Assembly: GCA_023662705.1 (NCBI GenBank)
Contig: JAMPIM010000005.1
Span: forward strand, 1-64,000
Length of the DNA: 64,000 bases
DNA from: Candidatus Gastranaerophilales bacterium
Lineage (GTDB): Bacteria > Cyanobacteriota > Vampirovibrionia > Gastranaerophilales > Gastranaerophilaceae
Direction of reading: 5' to 3'
The translations under genes and the position numbers were made by a program. Of this stretch, positions 1 through 8,183 are shown in pieces; the first letter of the stretch is position 1; every line of letters begins with the position of its first letter. The notes beneath the pieces were generated by a model that ran no database searches, had not been told where the DNA came from, and worked only from the letters and a program-made list of their open reading frames with translations.

Positions 1-16
1 TTTATATCATCCATTT

Positions 17-259
17 TTAATATCGTGTATTGAGTTTTATATCAAAATCCAAATCTTTTGGCCCAAATTTTGCTTCATATCTTGTTTTAGGGCCTTCGCT
101 TAAATCTATTGCTTTAACCTGATTATTTTCCTGCGGCAAATATTTTTCTAATCTGCGCTGATACTTAATCGGCGTATTATCTTGCTGCTTAATATTACAT
201 CCTGACAACAGCGTACAAGAAACCAGCATACAAATAACAAAGAGACAATATTTTTCCAT
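17..259 (-). CDS. small putative lipoprotein
   Basis: An 80-residue protein with a short hydrophobic N-terminus ending in a lipobox (LLSGC, cysteine at about residue 21), so it should be lipidated and anchored to a membrane. The mature part is short, charged and hydrophilic, with no domain I recognise. I chose the ATG at 259 because the signal peptide begins there and a GAGG sequence lies about 9 nt upstream; an in-frame start at 322 would add 21 non-signal residues. It follows the M16 peptidase gene on the same strand with a 65 bp gap and may be cotranscribed. Function unknown. Confidence 0.65.
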   Translation of the reverse strand: MEKYCLFVICMLVSCTLLSGCNIKQQDNTPIKYQRRLEKYLPQENNQVKAIDLSEGPKTRYEAKFGPKDLDFDIKLNTRY

Positions 260-324
260 AATTAAAGCCTCACAAAGATTAGGATACATGTTCATTATAA
301 CAGTTTTTATAATGTTATTCAATC

Positions 325-1650
325 CTATGTTTCCGGAATTAGTACCGAAATTACCGCATTATTGATATTCAAAAATTTCTTGGCAGTTTCTTCCAAATCT
401 TTAGCAGTTAAAGAATCGCAAATCGGAATATATTCTTCTGCAAGCGCTAAATCATCACAAACAGTCATATAGTACCCGATAGTTTCACCAATTTCCGAAA
501 CAGTCTCAACTTCTGAAGCAAAACGTGATTTAAGTTTTTTTCTTGCCTTATTAAGCTCACGTTCAGTAATTCCATCTTTCAGTTTTTCAATTTCAGCTTT
601 AATAAGCTCAACTGCCTTATCTTTATATTGGGCATTAATATTTGCCTGTACAAAGAAATTGCTTCCGTCGCGGAAAGCATAGTTTTCAGCATCAATCATA
701 TTAAAAATAGGTTCATCAGAGTTTTCAACAAGGTTCACAAACAATCTTGAACTTGTGCCTTCGCCCAATATAATTGACAACATTTCTAAAGAAATAAGGT
801 TTCTCAAATCACGCGCAGGTGTTCCAAGATAACCAAACATCATAAAAGCTGAATTGATATTAGCAGTATTTTCAATATAAACTGTCTCACCTACAGGCTT
901 ATCAGGCTGAATATTTCTTTCAGGAGGTTCTGGTCTTTCGCCCCAGTTAAATTCTTTTTTAACCTTTTCTAAAACTTCATCAAAATCAAATTCACCGACT
1001 ACAATTGTTGTAACATTCTTTGGCGAATAGAATGTTCTGTAGTAATTAATAATTTCTTCTTGAGAAACCTGAGAAATAATTTCAGGAGTACCGATTACAT
1101 CACGTTTATACGGATGAGAAGTGTACATTGCATGATTTGTCGCATTATAAACTTTTGTCCAAGGCTGATCCTTGCGCATTCTGATTTCTTCGATTACAAC
1201 ATGTCTTTCGCGTTTGTCGGTAACATTTTTGTCATTGACATCAAACGGCGCGCCCATTTCATAATCAGGGATTACAGGGTCGGTCATCATATCGGCATGA
1301 AGCTCAATTGCAAGGTTAAAGTTTTCGTTATTTTCACCCTTAGGAAGAGTAACATAGTAAAAAGTATAATCTTTCCATGTTGCAGCATTAACAATAGCTC
1401 CGCGGGCTTCAAGAATATGGTCGAATTCGCCTGCTTTGTGTTTGTGAGTACCTTTGAACATCAAGTGTTCAAGGAAATGCGAAATCCCGTTATTCTTATC
1501 GTTCTCGTTAATAGAACCCGTTTTTACCCAGCTGGATACATTAACCATACCGCCTTCTTTGTAAGCAAGTACAATCTTGTGTCCGTTATCTTGTTCATAA
1601 ATTTTTACATCTCTTGTTAGAAATGGATACTTTACTGATGTTTCTCTCAT
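325..1650 (-). CDS. M16 family zinc metallopeptidase, single-unit
   Basis: A 441-residue pitrilysin/processing-peptidase family protein. The inverted zinc motif HxxEH is seen at about residues 58-62 (HFLEHLMFKGT), followed by the family's SRLFVNLVE-like segment in the second half. Most bacterial M16B enzymes of this length act as dimers that degrade small peptides. There is no signal peptide, so it is probably cytoplasmic, unlike the larger M16 protein at 41214-43796, with which it shares the HFLEH-FKGT-H-AGEFD segment. The start has a good AGAGG ribosome site. The precise substrate cannot be told from sequence. Confidence 0.92.
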   Translation of the reverse strand: MRETSVKYPFLTRDVKIYEQDNGHKIVLAYKEGGMVNVSSWVKTGSINENDKNNGISHFLEHLMFKGTHKHKAGEFDHILEARGAIVNAATWKDYTFYYVTLPKGENNENFNLAIELHADMMTDPVIPDYEMGAPFDVNDKNVTDKRERHVVIEEIRMRKDQPWTKVYNATNHAMYTSHPYKRDVIGTPEIISQVSQEEIINYYRTFYSPKNVTTIVVGEFDFDEVLEKVKKEFNWGERPEPPERNIQPDKPVGETVYIENTANINSAFMMFGYLGTPARDLRNLISLEMLSIILGEGTSSRLFVNLVENSDEPIFNMIDAENYAFRDGSNFFVQANINAQYKDKAVELIKAEIEKLKDGITERELNKARKKLKSRFASEVETVSEIGETIGYYMTVCDDLALAEEYIPICDSLTAKDLEETAKKFLNINNAVISVLIPET

Positions 1651-1727
1651 AAATACCTCTTAATATTGTATATTATACAATAATCTTATAAGAAATGTAA
1701 CAATTTTCTTTTTTACTGTTCAAAAAT

Positions 1728-1757
1728 TTGACTCACACGCATTTGATTTATTATCAT
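1728..1757 (+). promoter_or_regulatory. candidate promoter for the HNH-like tagged protein
   Basis: TTGACT at 1728-1733 and TATCAT at 1752-1757 with an 18 bp spacer, about 18 nt before the start codon at 1776. Inferred by eye; no clear ribosome binding site follows. Confidence 0.4.
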
Positions 1758-1775
1758 AGATAAAAGTATAAAAAT

Positions 1776-2912
1776 ATGAAAGTATCGTTTAACCAGACTT
1801 CACAAGTTAATATTCTTAATAAGAATTTTCAACCAACTGTTTCTAAACAACAGTCACAAAGCATTGAACCTTCAACATCAGAACTGGCACCCGCAGGGTT
1901 AAACATTGCCCAGTTTCATAATGTTTCATTTGGTGCAAAAGTAAAACCTGATGTACAATTTTTGCTTTCTCAAACAAAATGGCTTCGATGTGCATATAGC
2001 GGAACAGTTATGATACATCCTGATGAAGCTAAAAGTATTTATCAAAAATTACAAAAGAAACCTAATGCACAATCAGCAATAAATTATCTTCAACAGTATC
2101 AAAAGATAATGCACGATGTTGAAAGTGCTATTTTCGATATTTTCAAAGATACTCCACACAAGGGTAAACGTGATTTTCAAGATATATTACGCGAATACAG
2201 ACCCGAAGCTCTGGAACGTTTAAAACAGAAACAAGCAGAAATCTTACATTCAACCGATCATATTATTGAAAAACTCAGTCCTAATATTGCAGAACAAGTA
2301 ATTAATGCAAGAGATATTGCACTAAACAGTATTGAAAACGGCCCGTTCAGAAGAAGAACCGCTGTTGGAATGATAGAAACAATTTCTGCCTCAGGTAATG
2401 ACGCAAAAAGATTACATACAATTCACAAAGCATGGTATCAATTACCAAGTTCATCAACAGACATAGATGCGTTTATTGTTCAATACTCTCCAAAACCACA
2501 CGAAATCATTGCAAAACGACTTATTAGCGGTGCAGTGGCTACAATTGAACACGTAAAACCACATTCACGCGGAGGCATGAGCGAACTTTGCAATTACCTA
2601 CTTGTTGCAGCAGAATATAACAGCAACAGACAATCAATGCCACTTGCTGATTATATTAATCTAAACAGCCGCATTGATATGAGAACAAATATTCAACAGT
2701 ATCTTGATGCGGTTGTCGAAGAAGTCAATGATAAAAGAACTGCCTTCTCAGAAAGAAGTTTTTATCCTTTAGAAATTGCAGAAACTATTAGAAAAGAAAC
2801 CAAAGGATTTTTCACTCCAACCGTTGCCGGCTTAAGATTATCTAAAGTTCAAAAACGTGAAAACGAATACCCGCAGCGTTTAGGCAAATTATATAAAATA
2901 CTCGAAAAATAG
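1776..2912 (+). CDS. HNH-like nuclease domain protein with N-terminal SFGA motif
   Basis: A 378-residue protein. The first ~50 residues are polar, Gln/Ser-rich and low in complexity, ending in HNVSFGAKV (SFGA at residues 51-54), the same kind of tag as on several unrelated proteins in this window. A segment RCAYSGTV at about residue 70 and EHVKPHSRGG near residue 260, followed by N at the LCNYLL position and NSNR, resemble the two halves of an HNH endonuclease (Cys knuckle, D/E-H, GG, N, N-x-x-R/K), separated by an unusually long helical insert of about 180 residues. The second Cys pair of classic HNH zinc knuckles is missing, so catalytic activity is uncertain. No signal peptide. Preceded by its own promoter. 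Confidence 0.6.
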   Translation: MKVSFNQTSQVNILNKNFQPTVSKQQSQSIEPSTSELAPAGLNIAQFHNVSFGAKVKPDVQFLLSQTKWLRCAYSGTVMIHPDEAKSIYQKLQKKPNAQSAINYLQQYQKIMHDVESAIFDIFKDTPHKGKRDFQDILREYRPEALERLKQKQAEILHSTDHIIEKLSPNIAEQVINARDIALNSIENGPFRRRTAVGMIETISASGNDAKRLHTIHKAWYQLPSSSTDIDAFIVQYSPKPHEIIAKRLISGAVATIEHVKPHSRGGMSELCNYLLVAAEYNSNRQSMPLADYINLNSRIDMRTNIQQYLDAVVEEVNDKRTAFSERSFYPLEIAETIRKETKGFFTPTVAGLRLSKVQKRENEYPQRLGKLYKILEK

Positions 2913-2979
2913 AGTTTTTATTGACTTGATTTTTTTACAGCCTAGAATTTAAGGGGTAACGGAATTAAAGGAGAAAATT

Positions 2980-3177
2980 ATGTATCAAGTTTATATCGAT
3001 AAGCCGCACTATTTTGACCCTGAATTAGCAGGTGAGTTCAAAGAACTCGACAAAGCTATCGAGTTTGCCGAAAAAGAAAAAGCCTCAGACTCAGACGTTA
3101 CCTATACAATCGAAGAAACAAACGGAAGCATGAACAGCTACGGCGAACAAATTACACACGTTGTTAAACGTGGTTGA
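2980..3177 (+). CDS. small acidic conserved-looking protein of unknown function
   Basis: A 65-residue, strongly acidic soluble protein beginning MYQVYIDKPHYFD. A consensus ribosome site (AAAGGAG, 7 nt before ATG) and codon use like the neighbours make it a real gene. No membrane segment, no recognised domain. It lies just upstream of glgA in the same direction, but glgA has its own extended -10 promoter overlapping the end of this gene, so they need not be one unit. Confidence 0.75.
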   Translation: MYQVYIDKPHYFDPELAGEFKELDKAIEFAEKEKASDSDVTYTIEETNGSMNSYGEQITHVVKRG

Positions 3178-3182
3178 TTTTA

Positions 3183-3191
3183 TGTTATAAT
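3183..3191 (+). promoter_or_regulatory. extended -10 promoter for glgA
   Basis: TGTTATAAT (TGN plus perfect TATAAT at 3186-3191) between the stop of the 65-residue gene and glgA; transcription would begin near 3198, leaving a ~25 nt leader that holds AAGGAG. Confidence 0.55.
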
Positions 3192-3223
3192 TCTTTTGTC
3201 CAACATATCAAGGAGTAAGAGAG

Positions 3224-4666
3224 ATGAAAATATTGTTTGCCTCATCAGAAGTTGCGCCGTTTTCAAAAGCAGGCGGATTATCGGATGTTGTGGGAAGTTT
3301 ACCGAAAGCACTAGAAAAAGAAGCAGAAATTGCTATTTTTACACCGCTTCATGGCTGTATTGATTTAAAAAAATGGAATATTCAAGAAATCGAAAACTCT
3401 GAAATGTGGATAACCTTCGGCTCTTCTCCGCAAAAATTCAAACTCTTTATGACAAAGCTTCCAAACACAAATATTAATGTTTTCTTTGTACAAAACGATT
3501 GGTATTTCTCTTGTTTTCAGGAAGTTTATCCAAAATGGTTAGACACAAGATATGAGCACGAAAGATACGTTGCGTTCTCTCTTGCAACTTTAGAATACGC
3601 AAAACAATTAAACTTTAAAGCTGATATAATCCACTCCAACGACTGGCATACAGCAATGATTCCTTTGTATATCAAAGCAAACTATAAATTTGATGAATTC
3701 TGGGCAAATACTAAAAATGTTTTTGAAATCCACAATCTTGCTTATCAGGGAATTTGGTTTGAAGATATCTTAGATTTTGCTAATATGAGAAAAGATATCG
3801 TCTATAACGAATGGGGATGCGAACACTTTGGACGTGTAAACTGGATGAAAGGTGCAATCAATTATGCGGATAAAGTTGTCGTTGTTTCTCCAAAATACGC
3901 GGATGAAATTTTAGGCTCTGAATTCGGCGAAGGCATGGACTACACACTTCGCGGACATAAAGATAAAATCGTCGGAATCCTTAACGGAATTGACTACGAT
4001 GTTTTCAACCCTAAAACAGATAAATCTCTTGTTAAAAATTTTGATATCAAGAGTTTAAAAAATAAAGAAGAAAACAAAAAAGCCGTTTTAAAAGAATTCG
4101 GATTGGAATACAATCCTGAAAGACCTTTGATAGCACTAATTTCAAGACTTGTTGACCAAAAAGGTTTGGATTTAATCAGACAGGTTGAAAACGATTTGAA
4201 AAACCTGAATGCTGATTTTATTTTCTTAGGCTCAGGCGATAAGAGTTACGAAAACTTATTTATCTGGTTATCAAACAATACATCCAATATCAGAACTTAT
4301 GTCGGCTATAGAGGAGATTTGGCTAATCTTATTTATGCAGGTTCTGATTTCTTCTTAATGCCGTCAAAATTTGAACCTTGCGGATTGTCACAATTAATCG
4401 CGATGCGCTACGGCTCATTACCAATAGTAAGAGCAACAGGCGGTTTGGATAACACGGTTGTAGGATATCCTCTTAATGATTCAACAGGATTCAAATTCTG
4501 GGGCTATGACGGATGGGCTATGAAAGATGCAATCTGCTGCGCTCTGGAAGTCTACAAAGACAAATATACATTCGGTGCAATGCGCGAAAGCGCTATGAAA
4601 GCAGACTTTAGCTGGAAAGAAAGCGCTAAAAAATATTTAGAAATGTATAAGAATTTGGCAGGGTAG
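3224..4666 (+). CDS. glgA: glycogen/starch synthase
   Basis: A 480-residue GT5-family glucosyltransferase that extends alpha-1,4-glucan chains from ADP-glucose in the cytoplasm. The N-terminal KAGGLSDVVGSLPKAL (from residue 15) is the ADP-glucose-binding signature, and the C-terminal half carries SRLVDQKGLDLI, a FEPCGLSQ segment and ATGGLDNTV, all diagnostic for GlgA. Length matches the family. Strong ribosome site (AAGGAG). No other glycogen genes lie in the window, so the pathway is scattered. Confidence is high. Confidence 0.96.
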   Translation: MKILFASSEVAPFSKAGGLSDVVGSLPKALEKEAEIAIFTPLHGCIDLKKWNIQEIENSEMWITFGSSPQKFKLFMTKLPNTNINVFFVQNDWYFSCFQEVYPKWLDTRYEHERYVAFSLATLEYAKQLNFKADIIHSNDWHTAMIPLYIKANYKFDEFWANTKNVFEIHNLAYQGIWFEDILDFANMRKDIVYNEWGCEHFGRVNWMKGAINYADKVVVVSPKYADEILGSEFGEGMDYTLRGHKDKIVGILNGIDYDVFNPKTDKSLVKNFDIKSLKNKEENKKAVLKEFGLEYNPERPLIALISRLVDQKGLDLIRQVENDLKNLNADFIFLGSGDKSYENLFIWLSNNTSNIRTYVGYRGDLANLIYAGSDFFLMPSKFEPCGLSQLIAMRYGSLPIVRATGGLDNTVVGYPLNDSTGFKFWGYDGWAMKDAICCALEVYKDKYTFGAMRESAMKADFSWKESAKKYLEMYKNLAG

Positions 4667-4669
4667 AAC

Positions 4670-5140
4670 TTATTGTTTGTTTTTAGCTTGCACTCTTTCA
4701 ATAGCTTGCTGTAATCTGTCTGCACCTTCTTTGGTAAATCCTTCTATTATCAAACGACATTGTTTAACTTTTTCTGAATTATCAAAATTAGTTTTTGTTG
4801 TTTCGATAATATTACTAACATTTCTCAAAGCTTTTTTGCCTGATATAAAAAGATATTTTAACGGGTTAGTTAAAAGTGTAACTTCTCCGCTTTCATTATC
4901 AATAGTATATTCACGATTTTTTGTAAGTATTTCTGTTTTACCGCTTGGAATAAATTCATCGTTAACCAGCATTGCTTCCTGCTCAGGAAGTTCACAACGA
5001 ACTATTCTGCTGTCACTAAAGTTAAAACGACCTTGACTATATTCGCGCCCTGCCTTCATGCGCTCAAGCACAACAGTTAAATTCTTCTTTGCTTCTTCGG
5101 GTAATATACCCATTTTTGCATTGATTTGAAATATCTTCAT
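4670..5140 (-). CDS. hypothetical protein
   Basis: A 156-residue soluble, lysine-rich protein starting MKIFQINAKMGILPEE. I set the start at the third codon of the longer frame because AAGGAG lies 8 nt before that ATG but only 2 nt before the first one. There is no signal peptide, membrane segment or motif I recognise; the middle is beta-rich and the end helical. It converges on glgA (3 bp between stops) and is divergent from the CxxCGGC protein gene, sharing a ~30 bp promoter gap with it. Function unknown. Confidence 0.7.
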   Translation of the reverse strand: MKIFQINAKMGILPEEAKKNLTVVLERMKAGREYSQGRFNFSDSRIVRCELPEQEAMLVNDEFIPSGKTEILTKNREYTIDNESGEVTLLTNPLKYLFISGKKALRNVSNIIETTKTNFDNSEKVKQCRLIIEGFTKEGADRLQQAIERVQAKNKQ

Positions 5141-5155
5141 ACACATAGCTCCTTA

Positions 5156-5164
5156 TGCTACAAT
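5156..5164 (+). promoter_or_regulatory. extended -10 giving a leaderless transcript
   Basis: TGCTACAAT, with the -10 hexamer TACAAT at 5159-5164 ending 6 nt before the ATG at 5171 and no Shine-Dalgarno sequence in between; the expected transcription start coincides with the start codon. Confidence 0.5.
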
Positions 5165-5170
5165 ATTATC

Positions 5171-5482
5171 ATGAAAGATTTAGAAACACATTATTCACTA
5201 CTTCCTGCTTTTGCTGACTCGGATGACCCTGTGAGAGATGCAATCCTTGCGGGAGGAAAGGTTACGGGAATAACTCTTACACTTGAAAATAAAATCGTTG
5301 CACAATACCCGATTTTTATAACCAACGAAATGCATTATGACAACTTGAAACTTTATCTTGAACAAGTCGGAGAAAAACTACGTTCTGTCGTAGAAGAAAA
5401 AATAAAAAATAACGAACAATTTGAGGTTAAAGACCTTATGAAAAGCGGCTGCCACGGTTGCGGAGGCTGTCGAAAAAATTGA
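5171..5482 (+). CDS. small protein with C-terminal CxxCGGC cluster
   Basis: A 103-residue cytoplasmic protein. It ends in a short cysteine cluster (SGCHGCGGCRKN), which could bind a metal or iron-sulfur centre or act as a redox tail; the rest is an alpha/beta domain with no family I can name. I chose the ATG at 5171 (MKDLETHY) rather than an in-frame start at 5126, because the -10 element lies between them. Its stop overlaps the start of the ATP-grasp-like gene (TTGA), so the two are translationally coupled and probably work together. Confidence 0.7.
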   Translation: MKDLETHYSLLPAFADSDDPVRDAILAGGKVTGITLTLENKIVAQYPIFITNEMHYDNLKLYLEQVGEKLRSVVEEKIKNNEQFEVKDLMKSGCHGCGGCRKN

Positions 5483-6264
5483 ACATTCTGATTATCGGAA
5501 AAATACAAAACAATTTGCTTGAAGCCGTATGTAATTCAAAACTTCTTGATAAACTCTATACAGCAACTCTTGAACCGTTAGAAGAGATTCCGAATATTGA
5601 GTTTGAAAATTTTGAAGACCTTGCACGCAAGGCAAAAGCTTTAAAAATTGATTTTGCTTTGACTTCTGATAAGGATTTGATACAGGCTGGAATCGCTGAT
5701 GTTTTAAAAAAATATCTTGTGAATATTTTTGCAGTAAATAAAAAATGGTCTAATCTTGAAACATCACGATTAGCAGCCAAACAGCTTGCAAATTATTATT
5801 CCATAAACACTCCGGAAGTTATAAAAGCTCCGCTTGCCTTTCCTGTTGTAATAAAAACCAACAGACCAAAAGGAACTTATATCGCAAATTCCATATCAGA
5901 TTTAGTAAACAAAATGGAACAGCTGGAAGGCGAAAAAACTTTTCTCGAAGAATATTTGAGAGGCGAAGTATATGAACTGACTTCACTTTGGGACGGGAAA
6001 AATATTTTGAGCTTTCCTCTTGAAAACCTTACCGAGGTTCAGCAGGACAGATTAGAACTCTACAAAACAAAACTAAATTTTATGCTGTCTGATGAAAAAG
6101 CCGATTTTATGGGATTTTTTGTCTCAAAACTAATTTGGGCTAAGAATGACTGGTACCTGTTGGAATACAAAATGGGGGTAAATAAATCCTCCAAGTTTTA
6201 TGGTGATTTGCTTTATATTCTTAATTCTGCTCTGTATCAAAAATTGAACGAAATTCAGGTATAG
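5479..6264 (+). CDS. degenerate ATP-grasp protein, PurD-like
   Basis: A 261-residue protein whose order of elements (N-terminal LNILIIGKI, helical LETSRLAAKQLANYY, FPVVIKT strand, FLEEYLRGEVYELTSLWDG) follows phosphoribosylamine-glycine ligase and related ATP-grasp enzymes. It is much shorter than PurD (about 420 residues), lacks the N-terminal GxGxREHA signature, and the nucleotide-binding loop after VVIKT is altered, so it is unlikely to make GAR. The TTG at 5479 is used as start: it overlaps the upstream TGA, and GGAGG lies 12 nt before. Its 3' end overlaps the convergent csaB by 44 bp. Possible role: ligase or remnant paired with the CxxCGGC protein. Confidence 0.6.
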   Translation: MNILIIGKIQNNLLEAVCNSKLLDKLYTATLEPLEEIPNIEFENFEDLARKAKALKIDFALTSDKDLIQAGIADVLKKYLVNIFAVNKKWSNLETSRLAAKQLANYYSINTPEVIKAPLAFPVVIKTNRPKGTYIANSISDLVNKMEQLEGEKTFLEEYLRGEVYELTSLWDGKNILSFPLENLTEVQQDRLELYKTKLNFMLSDEKADFMGFFVSKLIWAKNDWYLLEYKMGVNKSSKFYGDLLYILNSALYQKLNEIQV

Positions 6265-7168
6265 AATAATTACCCGTGTTCATCATTTCATCAAAACCTT
6301 CTTGCATCCCTTCTCCATTTAATTCGATAAGCGGAAATCCTATTGTCTCAGCAAGAGATTTAACCTTGATATCATAGTTTATTCCCAAAACCTTTACACC
6401 CGCTTTAGCAGCAGCAAGACAGGCATGGAAACGCATACCTACAAGGTATTCAAGGCTTGATAACTCTTTGAGCGCTTCGTGAACGGTTAAGTTTTTAAGA
6501 ATCTTTCCCTCGATTTTTTCCAAAACAGGTAAATCAATACTATCCTGCAAAGAAATCAGTTTAATTTCTTGGTTAGGAAAACGGGTTCTAATCTCCGCAA
6601 TCAGTTTTTCTATAAACTCATTGGTAAGAGTCGGAAAAGTTCTCAATTGCAAACCAATACCACGTTTTTCGCTTACATTTACCCCTATACCAAAAACAGG
6701 GTCAGGAACAAGAATTGAGTCAATTCCCATTTCTTTTAAAAGCATTTGTGATTTTTCATCACGCACAGTAATCTTATGACACCTTTTTAGAACAAATTTT
6801 GTTAAATATTTCCCGATTTTTGTCCTGAAAGGCGTAAATCCCTGAGCAAAAATAATAACTTTTTTTCTGAAAAACAAAGCAGTCATTATTATTCCAAGAT
6901 AATAAATCAAACTTTTTAAGCTGGTTACATCCTGCAAAAGGCTTCCTCCGCCTGAGACCAAAACATCAGATTCCATAATCGGTTTGATAAAACCAAACAT
7001 GCCGGTTGATTCAACACCATAAAGCTTTGCTGTTTTTTCAGGATTTGATGAAATCAGAGTAATTTTTTCAGCACCGATTTTTTTTAAATTATCGGTCAAA
7101 ACACTCGCAATCGCTTCATCACCAAAGTTGTCAAAACCAATATAACCAGAAACTATATACTTTGTCAT
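6221..7168 (-). CDS. csaB: polysaccharide pyruvyl transferase, CsaB family
   Basis: A 315-residue protein of the pyruvyltransferase family that attaches ketal pyruvate to secondary cell-wall polysaccharide, typically for S-layer anchoring. Seen: N-terminal SGYIGFDNFGDEAIA, the VSGGGSLLQD loop, a FAQGFTPF segment, RDEKSQMLL, and a C-terminal GMRFHACLAAAKAGV histidine motif, all typical of CsaB. Length fits. Ribosome site GGAG. Presence of CsaB suggests surface-layer-type proteins bound to pyruvylated glycan, as in Cyanobacteria and Firmicutes, but no SLH-domain protein is in the window. Confidence 0.9.
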   Translation of the reverse strand: MTKYIVSGYIGFDNFGDEAIASVLTDNLKKIGAEKITLISSNPEKTAKLYGVESTGMFGFIKPIMESDVLVSGGGSLLQDVTSLKSLIYYLGIIMTALFFRKKVIIFAQGFTPFRTKIGKYLTKFVLKRCHKITVRDEKSQMLLKEMGIDSILVPDPVFGIGVNVSEKRGIGLQLRTFPTLTNEFIEKLIAEIRTRFPNQEIKLISLQDSIDLPVLEKIEGKILKNLTVHEALKELSSLEYLVGMRFHACLAAAKAGVKVLGINYDIKVKSLAETIGFPLIELNGEGMQEGFDEMMNTGNYSIPEFRSIFDTEQN

Positions 7169-7203
7169 GAAATATTCTCCATAACAATAATACTATAAAA
7201 AGA

Positions 7204-7551
7204 TTATTTAGAATTTTTATACCAGGGTTTAAATTCATTAATTTTATCTATTAATATCCCAAAATCACCATCAAATTTTAAACATCTGTCATCAATCAAT
7301 AGCCAGCTCAATTCTTTTACATTAGTTATATCAGTAAAATATCTATCTAAATCATGTTTAATTAACCACTTTGAAGCTAATATTCTATTTCTTGTCGTAA
7401 ATAACTTCAACTCGTAATTTTCTGTTAATTTTTTAAGAAAAATATCTACACCCTCTTTGGGCTCAGGAATAAAATCTTGGTTGAAATTACCGGTATACTG
7501 ATTTAATACACCGTCTAAATCGATTAAAATTGTTTTTTTAAATTGTTTCAA
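7204..7551 (-). CDS. HAD-like phosphatase, small
   Basis: A 115-residue HAD-superfamily protein. The nucleophile motif LIDLDGVLNQY (DxDG) is at the N-terminus, FTTRNR provides the motif II Thr, and LLIDDRCLKFDGD gives the acidic motif IV. It has no large cap domain, so it probably handles a small or macromolecular phosphate. I chose a TTG start at 7551 with GAAGGA upstream; the ATG at 7632 would run through the repeated control element of the divergent XRE gene. Substrate unknown. Confidence 0.75.
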   Translation of the reverse strand: MKQFKKTILIDLDGVLNQYTGNFNQDFIPEPKEGVDIFLKKLTENYELKLFTTRNRILASKWLIKHDLDRYFTDITNVKELSWLLIDDRCLKFDGDFGILIDKINEFKPWYKNSK

Positions 7552-7594
7552 TATTATATTCCTTCTTTTTTTAAATACAAAAAAATTAAACTTA

Positions 7595-7620
7595 AATAAC
7601 ACAGTCAGTTTGTTTATTTT
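7595..7620 (+). promoter_or_regulatory. repeated upstream element of tandem XRE pair, copy 1
   Basis: AATAACACAGTCAGTTTGTT followed by TATTTT, 27 nt before the XRE start at 7648. It recurs at 7901-7925 at almost the same distance (29 nt) from the next XRE start, with two internal changes. Probably an operator or promoter part duplicated together with the gene. A -10-like TAAGAT at 7636-7641 follows. Confidence 0.5.
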
Positions 7621-7647
7621 ATTAATATTCAAACTTAAGATTTCTAT

Positions 7648-7866
7648 ATGCGTGATAATGTCAATTTATATAAATTTGGACAAATATTAAAATCAATAAG
7701 GTTAGAACGTAAATTAACACAAGCTGAATTAGCAGAAAAAGTAGAACTTTCCACAAATTTTATAGGCATGGTAGAAAGAGGTTTGCGGAATACAACAATT
7801 GATAAAATGTTTTTGCTAATGGATGCACTTGAAATATCTCCTTTACAATTTTTTGAAAGATTTTAA
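7648..7866 (+). CDS. small XRE-family HTH regulator
   Basis: A 72-residue protein that is essentially one helix-turn-helix_3 domain: LTQAELAEKVELSTNFIGMVERG is the typical HTH of Cro/C1-type repressors, followed by the LMDALEISPLQFF helix. No ligand or peptidase domain. Paralogous to the next gene (7955), with which it shares sequence and a repeated upstream element, so the pair arose by local duplication and likely autoregulates. No Shine-Dalgarno; probable leaderless start. Divergent from the HAD gene. Target genes unknown. Confidence 0.85.
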   Translation: MRDNVNLYKFGQILKSIRLERKLTQAELAEKVELSTNFIGMVERGLRNTTIDKMFLLMDALEISPLQFFERF

Positions 7867-7900
7867 AAATCACACTCCCAGTTATACCATATAATTTTAT

Positions 7901-7926
7901 AATAACACGCTCAGTTTGTTTAATTT
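7901..7926 (+). promoter_or_regulatory. repeated upstream element of tandem XRE pair, copy 2
   Basis: AATAACACGCTCAGTTTGTT then TAATTT; second copy of the element at 7595-7620. GATAAT at 7942-7947 lies 7 nt before the chosen ATG at 7955, suggesting a leaderless mRNA starting within this gap. Confidence 0.5.
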
Positions 7927-7954
7927 GTTACAAATTGAAATGATAATACATTTT

Positions 7955-8167
7955 ATGGATGAATTGACAAACCTACAATCATTTGGCAATAAAATAAAAA
8001 GCTTTAGAGAAAAGAAAAACTTAACTCAAGCTGAACTTGCTGAAATGGTTGGTTATTCAACAAATTATGTAGGAATGGTCGAACGAGCGGAAAGAAATAC
8101 GGCTGTAGCAAATGTATATAAATTTGCCCGTGCTCTTGAAGTTCAGCCTTATGAATTTTTTTTATAA
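7955..8167 (+). CDS. small XRE-family HTH regulator, tandem paralogue
   Basis: A 70-residue single-domain XRE protein (LTQAELAEMVGYSTNYVGMVE, then ARALEVQPYEFF). It matches the upstream 72-residue protein along its whole length. The start at 7955 (MDELTNLQSFG) was preferred to the in-frame TTG at 7916, which lies inside the repeated control element; with 7955 both paralogues begin 27-29 nt after their element. Converges on kdgK. Probably DNA-binding repressor; targets unknown. Confidence 0.82.
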   Translation: MDELTNLQSFGNKIKSFREKKNLTQAELAEMVGYSTNYVGMVERAERNTAVANVYKFARALEVQPYEFFL

Positions 8168-8183
8168 GGATTTACTCCTACCC

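Noticed and set aside
1060..1620. 186-codon plus-strand ORF
   Set aside because: Lies wholly inside the M16 gene on the other strand; composition is Phe/Ile/Cys-rich as expected of a shadow frame.
7648..8167. XRE pair as prophage immunity region
   Set aside because: Neighbours are metabolic and surface-sugar genes; no integrase, excisionase or structural phage gene occurs.
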